Below, in pieces: positions 35,387 to 46,118 of a DNA stretch of 64,000 bases (positions are counted from its first letter, which is position 1; each line of letters begins with the position of its first letter). Position numbers and translations under genes: made by a program. The notes under the pieces were generated by a model that saw only the letters and a program-made list of their open reading frames with translations, was not told the DNA's origin and ran no database searches. The stretch comes from an uncultured Desulfuromonadales bacterium. Its GTDB lineage: Bacteria > Desulfobacterota > Desulfuromonadia > Desulfuromonadales > Geopsychrobacteraceae. The stretch lies in the NCBI GenBank assembly GCA_947259685.1, contig CAMYNC010000034.1, positions 16,653 to 80,652 on the forward strand. The letters are read 5' to 3'.

Positions 35387-36278
35387 TCAAAGCTGCAGCG
35401 GCGGCTCCTGCAATTTGCCCAGCTGTTCGCGCAATTCGAGGATATGTTCACCCCAGTACTGCAAGCTGTTGAACCAGGGGAAGGTGCGCGGAAAGGCGGG
35501 GTCTTGCCAGCGGCGCGCCAGCCAGGCGCTGTAGTGCAGCATCCATTTCATCGCCGGAGAGCAGCATCCACAGATCCTGAATCGCCGGGGCCATGCGGGC
35601 ATCGTCAAAATCGACGAAATGGGGCAACTGGTCGCGCCAGAGCATATTGCCGCTGTGGCAATCGCCATGCAGGCGGATCAGGCGTAGCTGTCCAACCCGC
35701 TGAAAAGACTCCTCAATCCTTTGCAGCAGGTCGCGGGTTAAGCTCAGGTAGGATTCGTGATACTCCTGTGGAATGAAATGTTCACTGATGTAGGCGACAC
35801 TCTCCCGGCCAAAACTCTGGATATTCAACTCCGGGCGGTGCTGAAAGGGGCGGATGGCACCCACCAGATGAATCCGGCCGAGCAGCCGGCCGAGCATCTG
35901 CAAGTGCTCTAGATTATCCAGTTCCGGCGGTTGGCCCCCTCTGCGCGGATAAAGAGCGAAGCGAAAATCGCCGAAATTACGCAAACTCTGGCCTGCGGCA
36001 TCAAGCAATGGCGTTACCACCGGTAATTCCTGCTCGGCCAGTTCCTGAGTGAACTGGTGCTCCTCAAGGATCTGCGCATCGCTCCAGCGGTTCGGTCGAT
36101 AGAACTTGGCAATCAGCGGTTCCCCCTCCTCTGTCCCGACCTGGTAGACCCGATTTTCATAGCTATTTAAGGCCAGGATCCGGCAGTCACAGAGATAGCC
36201 CTCCGCCTCAATGGCGTCCATGATGAACTCAGGGGTCAGGCTGTCAAAAGGGTGTTGGCTTGGTGTCGGCTGGTGCAT
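35387..36278 (-). pseudogene. srkA: Stress response kinase SrkA (YihE-like), broken by internal deletion and frameshift
   Basis: From ATG at 36278 the frame reads a SrkA/YihE kinase: LNSYENRVYQVG, AKFYRPNRWSDAQILEEHQF, the catalytic LIRLHGDCHSGNMLWRD and FVDFDDARMAPAIQDLWMLL. After SGDE the frame turns to unrelated residues and stops at 35448. The true C-terminus continues in another frame: HYSAWLARRWQDPAFPRTFP through LQEPPLQL, with stop at 35387. Compared with E. coli SrkA about 37 residues between the two blocks are missing. The break is near 35539-35546 at ATGGATGCTG. The kinase core remains, so a truncated product is possible, but the gene is probably non-functional. Confidence 0.85.
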
Positions 36279-36420
36279 CGCTTCCTCACATTTGGGATGA
36301 TACGGCAAGGAAGTCTACTCCTGAGGTCGGTTAAAGTAAAGCCGGAGGCTTTGGTCGTGTGCTGGATTGTGGCGACCGTAAAAGTTTTCCTCTCCTCCCT
36401 TGGCTATCCTATAATAGTGA

Positions 36421-36448
36421 AAGGCCCGCCACTTGTCGCGCGGGCCTT
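36421..36448. terminator. GC-rich hairpin, probable terminator
   Basis: AAGGCCCGC and GCGGGCCTT arms; short T-runs on either side make the direction uncertain. Confidence 0.55.
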
Positions 36449-36459
36449 CTAAATATTCT

Positions 36460-36588
36460 CTAAATTTCCCTGATCACGGGTATTTCCGGCGCTAAATGGT
36501 CGCCGGTCGCTGTGTCGTACTCTTCATTGAATCGGGCGTAGTTTCGATAGGCAAACCTCCTTGCTGGGGTTAGCGAACCAATTAACAA
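36460..36588 (-). CDS. Tentative 42-residue ORF, TTG start
   Basis: Open frame from TTG 36588 to TAG. The interior (AYRNYARFNEEYDTATGDHL) looks protein-like, and the hairpin at 36421-36448 follows directly. A strong AAGGAGG lies inside the ORF but without a start codon after it, which argues against the reading. No family recognised. Confidence 0.22.
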   Translation of the reverse strand: MLIGSLTPARRFAYRNYARFNEEYDTATGDHLAPEIPVIREI

Positions 36589-36733
36589 CCTACAGACGAA
36601 GTATACCACTTTCTGGCTATAATTACTCTCACCACCGGTCTATTTGTCAGCAAGATGCAATTTTATCGAGAAAATTGTAAATTTCGGATGAGCGCCGCGC
36701 CAATTGAGTATGGATCTTTATTGCCACCCAGCC

Positions 36734-37351
36734 TTAATTCAGCTGCTGGATTTGCGGCCAGAGCAGGCCGAGGGCGATACCCCACATGCTCAGACAGACC
36801 AGGCCGTCGAGGCAACGCCAGGCTAGCGGTTTGCGGAACAGCGGGGCCAGCAGGCCGGCTCCGAGGCTGAGGCTGAAAAACCAAAGGAAAGATGCGGTCA
36901 TCGCCCCGGCACCGAACAGATAGCGTTCGGTTTGCGCCAGTTGGCCGCTGAGTCCGCCGACCAGCAGGATGGTATCCAGATAGACGTGGGGATTGAAAAA
37001 GGTAAAGGCCAGGGTGGCCAGCAACAGCTGTTTTCGCGAGGAGATCACCACAGCGTCGGTTTGCAGGCTGGCTCCGCGCAGAGCGGATCGGAAGGAACGG
37101 TAGCCGTAAGCGAGTAAAAACAGCGCGCCGAGCCAGCTGGCCAGCTGGGACAGCTGTGGGTTTGCCGCCACCAGGGCGCCGACGCCGCTGATGCCGATCA
37201 GGATCAAACTGGCATCGCAGATGCTGCAGACCAGGGCGGTCTGCAGCGGATGGTTGCGCCGCACCCCTTGCGAAAAAACAAACGCATTTTGCGCGCCGAT
37301 GGCGATGATCAAGCCGCCACCGACAGCGACCCCCTGAAAGTATGCCAACAT
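36734..37351 (-). CDS. LysE/ArgO-type amino-acid exporter
   Basis: 205 residues and about six transmembrane helices. The N-terminal FQGVAVGGGLIIAIGAQNAF is the LysE/ArgO signature, and the central TLAFTFFNPHVYLDTILLVG (FNPH.YLD) is the conserved loop of the family. These carriers export lysine, arginine or their toxic analogues. The gene is divergent from a LysR regulator of ArgP/LysG type (37456), the standard arrangement for lysE-lysG and argO-argP, so induction by intracellular basic amino acids is likely. Confidence 0.88.
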   Translation of the reverse strand: MLAYFQGVAVGGGLIIAIGAQNAFVFSQGVRRNHPLQTALVCSICDASLILIGISGVGALVAANPQLSQLASWLGALFLLAYGYRSFRSALRGASLQTDAVVISSRKQLLLATLAFTFFNPHVYLDTILLVGGLSGQLAQTERYLFGAGAMTASFLWFFSLSLGAGLLAPLFRKPLAWRCLDGLVCLSMWGIALGLLWPQIQQLN

Positions 37352-37455
37352 TTATTCCTCCTGAAAGCTCGTGGTTGAAAAGTAGCTTAAGTCGGGCTCT
37401 ATAGAAAGTAAAATTAATTGTTTTTAGATGCTATTAGTTTTGCTAATATGGGGCC
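37352..37455. promoter_or_regulatory. Divergent promoter with LysR-type palindrome
   Basis: ATTAG-TTTTG-CTAAT at 37433-37447 is a perfect 5-5-5 palindrome nine bases before the regulator start; an A/T-rich TAAAATTAATTG stretch lies beside it. Candidate binding site for the adjacent LysR regulator. Confidence 0.5.
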
Positions 37456-38346
37456 ATGCTTGACTATAAATTGATCGAAGCGCTGGCCAAGGTTATTCAG
37501 CAGGGTGGTTTCGAACGCGCGTCACGGGTGCTCTGCCTGACCCAGTCAGCGGTTTCGCAGCGGGTCCGCCAGCTGGAAGAGGTCTGCGGCCAGGTATTGC
37601 TGACCCGTAGCTCACCGCCGCGGCCGACTGCCGCCGGGCAGGCGCTGCTGAAACACTATCAGCAGGTGAGCCTCTTGGAAGAAGGTTTGAGCCAGGAATT
37701 ACTGGCACAACCTGCCGCCGGGCCGAGCAACCTGGCGATCGGTATCAACGCCGACAGCCTGGCCAGCTGGTTTCTCGAAGCGGTCAAGCCGCTCTTGCGG
37801 CAGCCGGAGGTGTTGATCGATCTGCGCGTCGACGACCAGGAGCAGACCCACAAATATCTGCGCGATGGCGAGGTGATCGGCTGCATCAGTACCGAACCGG
37901 GTGCGATCCAGGGTTGCCGGGTGGACTACCTGGGGCGGATGGAGTATCGGTTGTTAGCAACCCCGGAATTTGCTGAGCGCTGGTTTGGCCAAGGTCTCAG
38001 TCTGGCGGCCACAGAAAAGGCTCCAGCGGTGATCTTCAACAGCAAAGATCGCTTGCACCAGCGCTTTTTCGAGCAGTTTCTCGGCGGCAGCCCGGAAAAA
38101 TTTCCCGCCCATTACACCCCTGCACCTGAAGCGTTTTTGCAAATGATTCTGCAAGGATATTGCTATGGCATGCTGCCCCACTGGCAGAGTGCTGAGCCCC
38201 TGCAGGCAAAACGCTTGCAAGAACTGCTGCCGGGGGTGAGCCTGCCGGTGGAGCTCTACTGGCACTGCTGGAACTTGGAATCGGCGCCACTGCAAGCCTT
38301 CTCCCGACAACTGGTAAACGAGGCCAAGCGGTTGCTTTCCAGATAG
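37456..38346 (+). CDS. LysR-family regulator, ArgP/LysG type
   Basis: 296 residues. The N-terminal winged HTH reads LIEALAKVIQQGGFERASRV then LTQSAVSQRVRQLEEVCGQV, the pattern of ArgP/LysG-type proteins (QGGFERAA.LxxTQSAVSQRI). An effector-binding domain follows (LAIGINADSLASWFLEAVK). Divergent to the amino-acid exporter gene, it most likely activates that gene when lysine or arginine is in excess. It also represses itself in known systems. Confidence 0.88.
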   Translation: MLDYKLIEALAKVIQQGGFERASRVLCLTQSAVSQRVRQLEEVCGQVLLTRSSPPRPTAAGQALLKHYQQVSLLEEGLSQELLAQPAAGPSNLAIGINADSLASWFLEAVKPLLRQPEVLIDLRVDDQEQTHKYLRDGEVIGCISTEPGAIQGCRVDYLGRMEYRLLATPEFAERWFGQGLSLAATEKAPAVIFNSKDRLHQRFFEQFLGGSPEKFPAHYTPAPEAFLQMILQGYCYGMLPHWQSAEPLQAKRLQELLPGVSLPVELYWHCWNLESAPLQAFSRQLVNEAKRLLSR

Positions 38347-38421
38347 TCAGCTGTTGTACTCCTGTAGTTTCGGGCTAAAATGAAAGTAACGGGGGTGGAC
38401 TTTAAGCGAAGGGAGGCCGCA

Positions 38422-38592
38422 ATGATTGAGCTGAAACTGAATGATGCCGAAGAAAAGGTGCTTGCCGAAACGCTCGAAACCAGCCTGGGACGCTTGCGGG
38501 ATGAAATCTCCCATACCGACGCGCGTGACTACCGGGACTTCCTCAAGGAGCGGAAGGAGATTCTCCTTAAGTTACGGGAAAAACTTCACTAA
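38422..38592 (+). CDS. Small conserved-type helical protein (hypothetical)
   Basis: 56 residues from ATG at 38422, chosen because GAAGGGAGGCCGCA precedes it; an upstream in-frame ATG at 38380 lacks an RBS. Entirely charged and helical (LNDAEEKVLAETLETSLGRL, DFLKERKEILLKLREKL), likely a short coiled-coil. No known motif. A terminator follows at 38617, so it has its own transcript. Confidence 0.65.
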   Translation: MIELKLNDAEEKVLAETLETSLGRLRDEISHTDARDYRDFLKERKEILLKLREKLH

Positions 38593-38616
38593 GCTTTATT
38601 TGCATCCTGCCTATTC

Positions 38617-38645
38617 AAGCCCTGCTGCCCAGTAGGGCTTTTTGT
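38617..38645 (+). terminator. Rho-independent terminator
   Basis: AAGCCCTGCT/AGTAGGGCTT hairpin followed by TTTTG and more T. Confidence 0.8.
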
Positions 38646-38847
38646 TTTTTGCCGGCCAAAACCTCTATTCTTTCCTCATTGTTGCAAGAAAATAAGAAAC
38701 CTCTAAAGAAAGCCTTTGCACCTGTCGATAAGAGCAGCAGCGTCTCTGCAAGCTGGACAAGCAGCTGCGACCTCATTTTCATCCTTATCTTAATTCGTCT
38801 TTGACAGGAGTGGGCCGTTTCCTCTTTTTACCAATAAGGACCTGCCT

Positions 38848-40230
38848 GTGAAGATCAAGCGCTGGACTCTGATCATCAGTTTTTTGTTTTGTCTACCGAT
38901 TTGTGGTTGGGCGGAGCAGCAGCAGTATTTTTTTGGAACCGTACATGATGCCGTCAGCGGAGCGGCGCTCAGTGGAATTGAAGTTCGTACCAGCGATACT
39001 CTGGTTTGGTCAGATGTCGACGGTCGCTTTAAACTTGAGACTGCCGGCGAGAATCTGATTGTCCGCGCCCCTGGCTATCGGCCGAAGCGGATCTCGCTTT
39101 CGGCCCCGTTGTCGATTCAGCTGCAACCAATCACGCCCAAAGCCCTTTATCTGTCCTACTGGGCGGCTGATAGCCAGCAAAAGCGCCTGGCCATGCAGCA
39201 ACTGCTGACCGATGCCGACATGAATGCGCTGGTTATCGACATCAAAACCTCGCGTGGTGATATTGCCTATCGCAGTAAGGTCCCGCTGGCCGCCGCGGTT
39301 AAAGCCCAGAGAGTGCGCACCCTCAAAGATTTGCCTGAGTTTCTCGAACAGCTGAAAGCGCAAGGAATTTACACTATCGCCCGGATCGTGGTTTTTAAGG
39401 ATAACCGGCTGGCAAAAGGGCGGCCGGGGCTGGCGGTGCATGAGCTTAATGCGCAGATCTGGGAGGATCGGGAGAAGCTCAGTTGGAGCGATCCTTTTAA
39501 CCCGCTGGTCTGGGAGTATAATCTGGCGATTGCTGAAGAGGTGGCCGCGCTTGGGGTGGATGAGATTCAGTTCGATTACATCCGCTTCCCGGCAAAGTCA
39601 GATCTGGTGTTTTCCAAGCCGAATACCGGCGAAAACCGCGTTGCTGCGATTAACGGTTTTCTGCAGCAGGCGAAACAGCGGCTGGCCAACTACCCGGTGA
39701 TGATCTCGGCGAATATTTTCGGTTACATCTGCTGGAAACACAAAGATAACAAAATCGGTCAGCGACTGGTCGATCTGGCCGAATCTGTCGATTATCTCGC
39801 GCCGATGCTTTATCCGTCCGGTTTTCCTCGTGGTATCCCCGGTTACAAAAATCCGCTTGCCAACCCCTACCAGGTGATCGCCAATTCGTTGCAGAAGGCG
39901 CAGCAACTCAGCGGTTTGTCGGCGGTACGTTTCCGCCCCTGGTTGCAGGCGTTTCGCGATTATGCCTTCGACCGCCGTTCCTTTAAGGCCGAGGCGGTCA
40001 ACGCCCAAATCAATGCCAGCGATGCGGTGGGCAGCAACGGTTGGATGCTCTGGAATGCCTCCAGTCGTTTCAGCTTGGCTGGTTTGCGGCAGCAGATCCC
40101 GCTGGGTGAATTGAAACTGGCCGATGCCAGTCCTACCGCAGAGGCAACGACCATGCTGACCCAGGCCGAAGCCGAAAAATCTCCACCTGAACCGTTGCCG
40201 GCATTGTCGCTAGAACCATTGCCGAATTAG
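38848..40230 (+). CDS. Secreted putative glycoside hydrolase (DUF4015/GHL10-like), GTG start
   Basis: 460 residues from GTG 38848 with AATAAGGACCTGCC as RBS. The signal peptide (LIISFLFCLPICGWA) is followed by a carboxypeptidase-regulatory-like domain (GTVHDAVSGAALSGIEVRTS, residues 27-95) and a TIM-barrel-like domain. The latter carries LVIDIKTSRGDIAY, ARIVVFKDNRLAK, GVDEIQFDYIRFP and DYLAPMLYPSGFP, typical of the putative glycoside hydrolases PF13200. The QFDYIRFP motif has an acidic residue at a likely catalytic position. The C-terminal tail is Pro/Glu-rich. Substrate unknown; it probably acts in the periplasm or outside the cell. Confidence 0.85.
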   Translation: MKIKRWTLIISFLFCLPICGWAEQQQYFFGTVHDAVSGAALSGIEVRTSDTLVWSDVDGRFKLETAGENLIVRAPGYRPKRISLSAPLSIQLQPITPKALYLSYWAADSQQKRLAMQQLLTDADMNALVIDIKTSRGDIAYRSKVPLAAAVKAQRVRTLKDLPEFLEQLKAQGIYTIARIVVFKDNRLAKGRPGLAVHELNAQIWEDREKLSWSDPFNPLVWEYNLAIAEEVAALGVDEIQFDYIRFPAKSDLVFSKPNTGENRVAAINGFLQQAKQRLANYPVMISANIFGYICWKHKDNKIGQRLVDLAESVDYLAPMLYPSGFPRGIPGYKNPLANPYQVIANSLQKAQQLSGLSAVRFRPWLQAFRDYAFDRRSFKAEAVNAQINASDAVGSNGWMLWNASSRFSLAGLRQQIPLGELKLADASPTAEATTMLTQAEAEKSPPEPLPALSLEPLPN

Positions 40231-40925
40231 TCAAACAGTAAAAACACCAGCAAGGTCACCACCGAGCCGAGCAGCGCACCGAGGCATACCTCTTTGGGAC
40301 TGTGGATTTTCATCAATAGCCGACTCTGACTGACCAGTAAGGCCAGGATCAGCACCAGCATGCTGATCAGAAAACCCGTGCCGGAGAGGACCACCGAGGT
40401 CGCGATAGAAAAGGCGATGGCGGTGTGGCCGCTCGGCATGCCGCCATGCAGCGGACTGCCGTAATTGTAGCGGGCTTTCAGCAGCACCACCAGGATCGCC
40501 ACCATCAGCAGCGCGCCGATCGGAATGGTGCCCTGGGGTTGATTGATCAGAGTCGGCTGGCTGTCGAAGAGGGGGAAAATGTGTCCGGAAAGCACCAGGT
40601 AGCCGAGTGTGGCAGCACCGACGCTGGTGACCAGGACCGCACCGGCGGCGATATCCTTGGCCCGTTTGGCGAGTTCATGGTAGTCGCTGGTCACCAGGTC
40701 GACCAGGGCTTCGATGGCGGTGTTCATTAATTCCGCGAAGATCACCAGCACCGCAGCCAGCACCAACAGAAAAAATTCCAGCGCACTCACTTTGAAAAAC
40801 AGCGCCAGCATCAGCACCGCGATTCCGGCGACAAAGTGATAGCGCAGATGTTTTTCCTGCTTTACCGCCCAGAGAATTCCCTCGATCGCGCAATTCAGGC
40901 TTTCCACCCAGTTTTCCGGCTTCAT
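40227..40925 (-). CDS. DgkA-type lipid kinase fused to PAP2 phosphatase
   Basis: 232 residues, all membrane. Residues 1-115 form a diacylglycerol/undecaprenol kinase domain (NCAIEGILWAVKQEKHLRYH, then AELMNTAIEALVDLVTSDYH and LAKRAKDIAAGAVLVTSVGA). Residues 125-232 form a PAP2 phosphatase with LHGGMPSGHTAIAFSIAT and SRLLMKIHSPKEVCLGALLG. The PAP2 signature Asp after the last His is Glu here. The fusion would both phosphorylate and dephosphorylate a lipid such as undecaprenol. A 4-bp overlap exists with the convergent upstream gene. Confidence 0.85.
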   Translation of the reverse strand: MKPENWVESLNCAIEGILWAVKQEKHLRYHFVAGIAVLMLALFFKVSALEFFLLVLAAVLVIFAELMNTAIEALVDLVTSDYHELAKRAKDIAAGAVLVTSVGAATLGYLVLSGHIFPLFDSQPTLINQPQGTIPIGALLMVAILVVLLKARYNYGSPLHGGMPSGHTAIAFSIATSVVLSGTGFLISMLVLILALLVSQSRLLMKIHSPKEVCLGALLGSVVTLLVFLLFD

Positions 40926-41208
40926 TCCATTCCTTTCAGGTATTTCAGGGACTTACCCCTAAAAGATAGCAGTTGTCAGAAAAAGCACAATCGTTTCTCA
41001 CTGGTTTACTTGTCGGGCAAAAGCGGATAATCTTTTATCCTTTTAAAAAGATCCCAAACCGGCTAGCCACCACTAACAGTAGGCGCTTTTAGGCGAGTCA
41101 GCAAGGGCACCAAGAAGGTGAAGGCTATTATCGGCGTGAAGCCTGCCTTGGCCCTGGGTATTATGGGGGGCTTGCTAAAGAGCTTTTACCGAAAAAAGGA
41201 CTGAACCC

Positions 41209-42419
<1,211 letters not shown>

Positions 42420-42423
<4 letters not shown>

Positions 42424-43814
42424 CCGGAACTTCTTCCCGCAGCGCCATTCTGTTCGCGGTCTGCATGGCGCATTTTCTGATGCCGTTCATGATGTCGGCA
42501 GTCGGTGTGGCGCTGCCGTCGATGGGGCGGGAATTCTCCGCCAGCGCCATGCAACTGGGGCTGGTGGAGACCACTTACGTGCTGTCCGCGTCAATCTTTC
42601 TGCTGGCGATGGGCCGCTTCGGTGATATCCACGGCCGGCGGAAAATCTTTCAACGCGGCATCCTGTTTTTTACCGCCACCGGCGGCTTGATTTCTCAAGC
42701 CTGGTCGATCGAGGCGGTGATCGGCCTGCGTTTTTTGCAAGGGATGGGCGGGGCGATGGTGATGGCCACCAGCATGGCGATCGTGGTTTCTGCCTTCCCT
42801 ACGAGCGAGCGGGGCAAAGCCCTGGGGATTGCCATCGCCAGCGTCTATGCCGGGATCTCCTGCGGCCCCTTTTTCGGTGGCTACCTGGTCGCTTGGCTGG
42901 GCTGGCGCTCGCTGTTTTACCTGTTGATTCCGCTCGGCCTGTTCACTTATTTGGTGACCCGGATAAAAATGAACGAAGAATGGGCCGAAGCGGCCGGCGA
43001 ACCCTTCGACTGGTCCGGGGCGCTGGTTTACGCAGTGGCGATCCTGCTGCTGATCCTCGGGGTGTCTAATTTGAGTAAGGGCTGGTGGGCCTGGGGATTG
43101 TTGCTGACGGCGAATTTCGGCTTCGGTCTGTTCTTTTGGCTGGAAGCGCGGAGTAAGTACCCGATTCTCAATATCACCCTGCTGCGGGAAAATCGAGTAT
43201 TCGCCCTAAGCAATCTGGCAGCCTTGTTCAACTATGCAGCGACCTTCGGAGTGACGTTTTTCTTGAGCCTCTACCTGCAGTACGTCAAAGGGATGGGGCC
43301 GCAGCAGGCCGGCACAGTATTAATCGTCCAACCGATCGTGCAGACCCTGTTTTCTCCGCTTTGCGGCCGGCTGTCCGACCGGGTTCCCGCATCGCTGGTG
43401 GCGACCAGCGGAATGACCCTCTGTGCCATTGGCCTGGCGCTGGCGGCAACGCTCTCGGCGGGTTCCTCGCTGCTGATCGTCATCCTGCTGCTGGTCCTGC
43501 TCGGCGCCGGGTTTGCGCTGTTTTCCTCGCCGAATGTCAATCTGATCATGGGCAGCGTTGCGCCGCGCTATCTCGGCGTCGCCTCGGGGCTCAATTCGAG
43601 CATGCGCACTCTGGGGATGATGACAAGCATGATGATCATCACCCTGATTTTTTCCTACCTGATGCATGGCCAGCCGGTTACCCCTGAAACCCAGGCGGAT
43701 TTTCTAAATAGCATGCGGCTGGCGTTGTTGATCTTCTGCGGCCTGTGTGTCATTGGTATCGGCTGTTCAATCGGTCGAGTCCAGAAATTGCCGGAAACGG
43801 AGACTATCTCATGA
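42420..43814 (+). CDS. MFS drug/solute exporter (DHA2-like)
   Basis: 464 residues with 12-14 hydrophobic helices. The MFS motif A is GRFGDIHGRRKIFQRG between TM2 and TM3, and motif C GIAIASVYAGISCGPFFGGY lies in TM5, which marks drug/H+ antiporters. The longer form and the second loop (GRLSDRVPASLVA) match DHA2/EmrB-type exporters. Substrate unknown. It starts inside the stop of the S1 gene and ends overlapping the EVE gene, so the three are one translation-coupled unit. Confidence 0.87.
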
Positions 43815-44269
43815 ACTACTGGTTGATGAAATCGGAACCGAACTCCTTTGGTATCGATGATCTGGAAAAGATTCCACAGCAGACCGAACACTGGGACGGG
43901 GTGCGCAACTACCAGGCGCGCAACATGATGCGCGATGACATGAAAGTCGGTGACCAGGTGTTCTTCTACCACTCCAACTGCGAAACACCGGGCATCGTCG
44001 GCATCATGGAAGTGGTGCGCGAAAGCTATCCCGATCACACCGCGTTTGATCCGCAGAGCAAATACTTCGATCCGAAAAGCGCTCCGGACCAGCCGCGCTG
44101 GTTCATGGTCGATATCAGGTACATCCGCCACACCAATAGAGTGATTCCACTGACCGAACTGAAAGAACAGGAAGCGCTGGAAAATATGCCGCTGGTGCGC
44201 AAAGGCAACCGGCTGTCGATCATGCCGGTGAGCGAGCAGGAGTGGCAGTATATTCTGCGGCTGGAGTAG
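43811..44269 (+). CDS. EVE-domain protein
   Basis: 152 residues from ATG at 43811, overlapping the MFS stop. It is a full EVE domain: NYWLMKSEPNSFGIDDLEKI, HWDGVRNYQARNMMRDDMKV, GDQVFFYHSNCETPGIVGI and FVDIRYI-like RWFMVDIRYIRH. The NYQARN stretch and the Trp-Ser/Met-x-Pro start are the family hallmarks. EVE domains belong to the PUA/YTH-like group and bind modified bases in RNA or DNA; free-standing ones are often linked to stress or restriction functions. Partnership with an S1 protein fits RNA binding. Confidence 0.9.
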   Translation: MNYWLMKSEPNSFGIDDLEKIPQQTEHWDGVRNYQARNMMRDDMKVGDQVFFYHSNCETPGIVGIMEVVRESYPDHTAFDPQSKYFDPKSAPDQPRWFMVDIRYIRHTNRVIPLTELKEQEALENMPLVRKGNRLSIMPVSEQEWQYILRLE

Positions 44270-44384
44270 GCTGCAAAGCTGAGCTCGCTTGAGTTATTGC
44301 CCATTTAGTTCTTGCCTCTGTCTGTCCCGTTGATTATTTTCCCTGCTACTTACCCCTGTTGCCTATTTTATCACTGGAGAGAAA

Positions 44385-45794
44385 ATGCCAAAAGGAATCA
44401 GAATTGCTGTGCTGGCGGTGGTGTTGCTGCTGGCCGCTTACCTGGGCGCAACCTACCTGGTCGGTTATTTTACCCAAAAAGAATTAAGCCGGCAGTTAGC
44501 CATAGTATCAGCGCAAACAACCGGCCTGGAGACTGCCATTACCTCTTACGACAGATCGTTCTTCTCCTCATCGGTCGTCACTGAATTGACCTTTTCAAGT
44601 CTTAAAACCGGTCAAGCAGCGGCACCGTCAATCATTTTCCAGAGTGAATTACAGCATGGTCCATTGATCTTGGCTGGCGAGGCGGCACCGGCACTGTTGC
44701 TATTAAGTAGTGAATCGAAAATCGTGCAGACCACCGGTGGCTGGGCGGAGCTGCTGAACGAGATTCCAGAACTGAAAGAGCTGATCTTTACCGATCGGCT
44801 TACCTGTTTCTTGCAGTATCAGCACCATAGCGAATTTCCGGGCATGGACCGCCAGCTGCTGGTTGATGGAAACCGCCTGTCACTGCAATTGTCGGCAATC
44901 ACCGCTGATTTTACTGGTGAGCTGTGGCCGGAGATGACTCTGCAGGGGCAGGTTTTATTTCCTGCTGGCAAGCTTCAGTTGCCCGCCGAAGGTGTTGTTG
45001 TGGCGCAGCAGAACTTCAGTTTGGATCTGGATGTCCAGCAAATGATGCCAGCGCTTTATGCCGGCTCATCGATACTCAAGATCGAATCCTTGTTTGCCAG
45101 CAGCAGCAAACGCGGCGAGGAATTTTTTGTCGAGATGGATGCCCTTGAGATCAGTGCCATGGTTGATATGGTTAACGGGATGCTGGCAGAAAGAGTCACA
45201 GCTCAGCTGGAAAAGCTGCAGGTCAATGATGACACATACGGCCCGGTACTGGCGGATATCGCCATCGGCAGTCTGGATGCTCAACTTCTCTCCCGTTATC
45301 AGCAGGAACTAAGCAGTGCCAAGAGGGTTCTCGTTACCAGTAAACAGAATTCCCCAGCCTTTCAGCAACTGCAGCGGAAAATGCAGCAACTGGCGCTGCA
45401 GCTCCTTAAAAAATCTCCCCACCTCAAGCTTGCTCAGCTTGAGGTGAAGACACCCTTCGGCAAGTTGGTCAGCAGCGGGAAGGCGCAGATTAAAGGGACC
45501 CAGGTGCAGGGAATCGACCCGCCGGAACAACTGCTTGCCGCCCTGGTTGCCGATGCCGATCTGTTGATCAGCAAAGAATTAATCCAGGAAATTGTTCAGT
45601 TGACTATCGGCATCGATCTAAAAAGAAGAGGCATGCCCGCTGGACAGGCTGAACTGCAGGCACGGCAGCAGGCAAAAGCGGAAATTGAACGTTGGCTGGC
45701 AGACAGCATCCTGATCGATGCCGGCGATAACTATAGTTTGCAGGCAAAGGTTACCGGCGGTTCAGCCTTTGTGAATGGGCGGAAGGTGCAATAA
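44385..45794 (+). CDS. DUF945/YdgA-family protein
   Basis: 469 residues. One N-terminal membrane helix (IAVLAVVLLLAAYLGATYLV) is followed by a long soluble domain rich in beta strands, with YDRSFFSSSVVTELTFSSLK, ASSSKRGEEFFVEMDALEIS and the C-terminal LQAKVTGGSAFVNGRKVQ. These match the bacterial DUF945 (YdgA) family, whose members sit in the inner membrane facing the periplasm; their biochemical role is unknown. RBS CACTGGAGAGAAA. A terminator follows at 45827, so it is monocistronic. Confidence 0.82.
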   Translation: MPKGIRIAVLAVVLLLAAYLGATYLVGYFTQKELSRQLAIVSAQTTGLETAITSYDRSFFSSSVVTELTFSSLKTGQAAAPSIIFQSELQHGPLILAGEAAPALLLLSSESKIVQTTGGWAELLNEIPELKELIFTDRLTCFLQYQHHSEFPGMDRQLLVDGNRLSLQLSAITADFTGELWPEMTLQGQVLFPAGKLQLPAEGVVVAQQNFSLDLDVQQMMPALYAGSSILKIESLFASSSKRGEEFFVEMDALEISAMVDMVNGMLAERVTAQLEKLQVNDDTYGPVLADIAIGSLDAQLLSRYQQELSSAKRVLVTSKQNSPAFQQLQRKMQQLALQLLKKSPHLKLAQLEVKTPFGKLVSSGKAQIKGTQVQGIDPPEQLLAALVADADLLISKELIQEIVQLTIGIDLKRRGMPAGQAELQARQQAKAEIERWLADSILIDAGDNYSLQAKVTGGSAFVNGRKVQ

Positions 45795-45826
45795 AACAAC
45801 GTCCTTGCAACAAGCGTTTTTTACTG

Positions 45827-45857
45827 ACCGGCGGCCGCAACAGGCGCCGGTTTTTTT
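45827..45857 (+). terminator. Rho-independent terminator after DUF945 gene
   Basis: ACCGGCG and CGCCGGT arms followed by seven T. Confidence 0.85.
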
Positions 45858-46118
45858 CTGCAGGTCTTGTTCAGGGCCAGATAAAATTCTGGCTCAGCGA
45901 TAAAAATCGCAGCGTGGGAGCTCTTTTATTCCCTGAAAGACCGATTTTCTATGCTTTGAGAGATCGATTTTCCCCTTTTTAAGTTACCGAAATTACATAA
46001 AATTGACCCGATATCCGGTCGTATTCCCATCGATGTCGAATGAAACGGTCGTTTGAATTCGCTAGGGTTAAGTCACAAGCGATATGCGATTGCGACGCTA
46101 ACCCAAACGGAGGACAAC

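Larger units (their letters stand above)
36279..36733. other. Intergenic region with hairpin and a weak small ORF
   Basis: Holds a hairpin at 36421-36448 and a tentative 42-codon ORF (36460-36588), both listed separately. Nothing else recognised. Confidence 0.35.
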
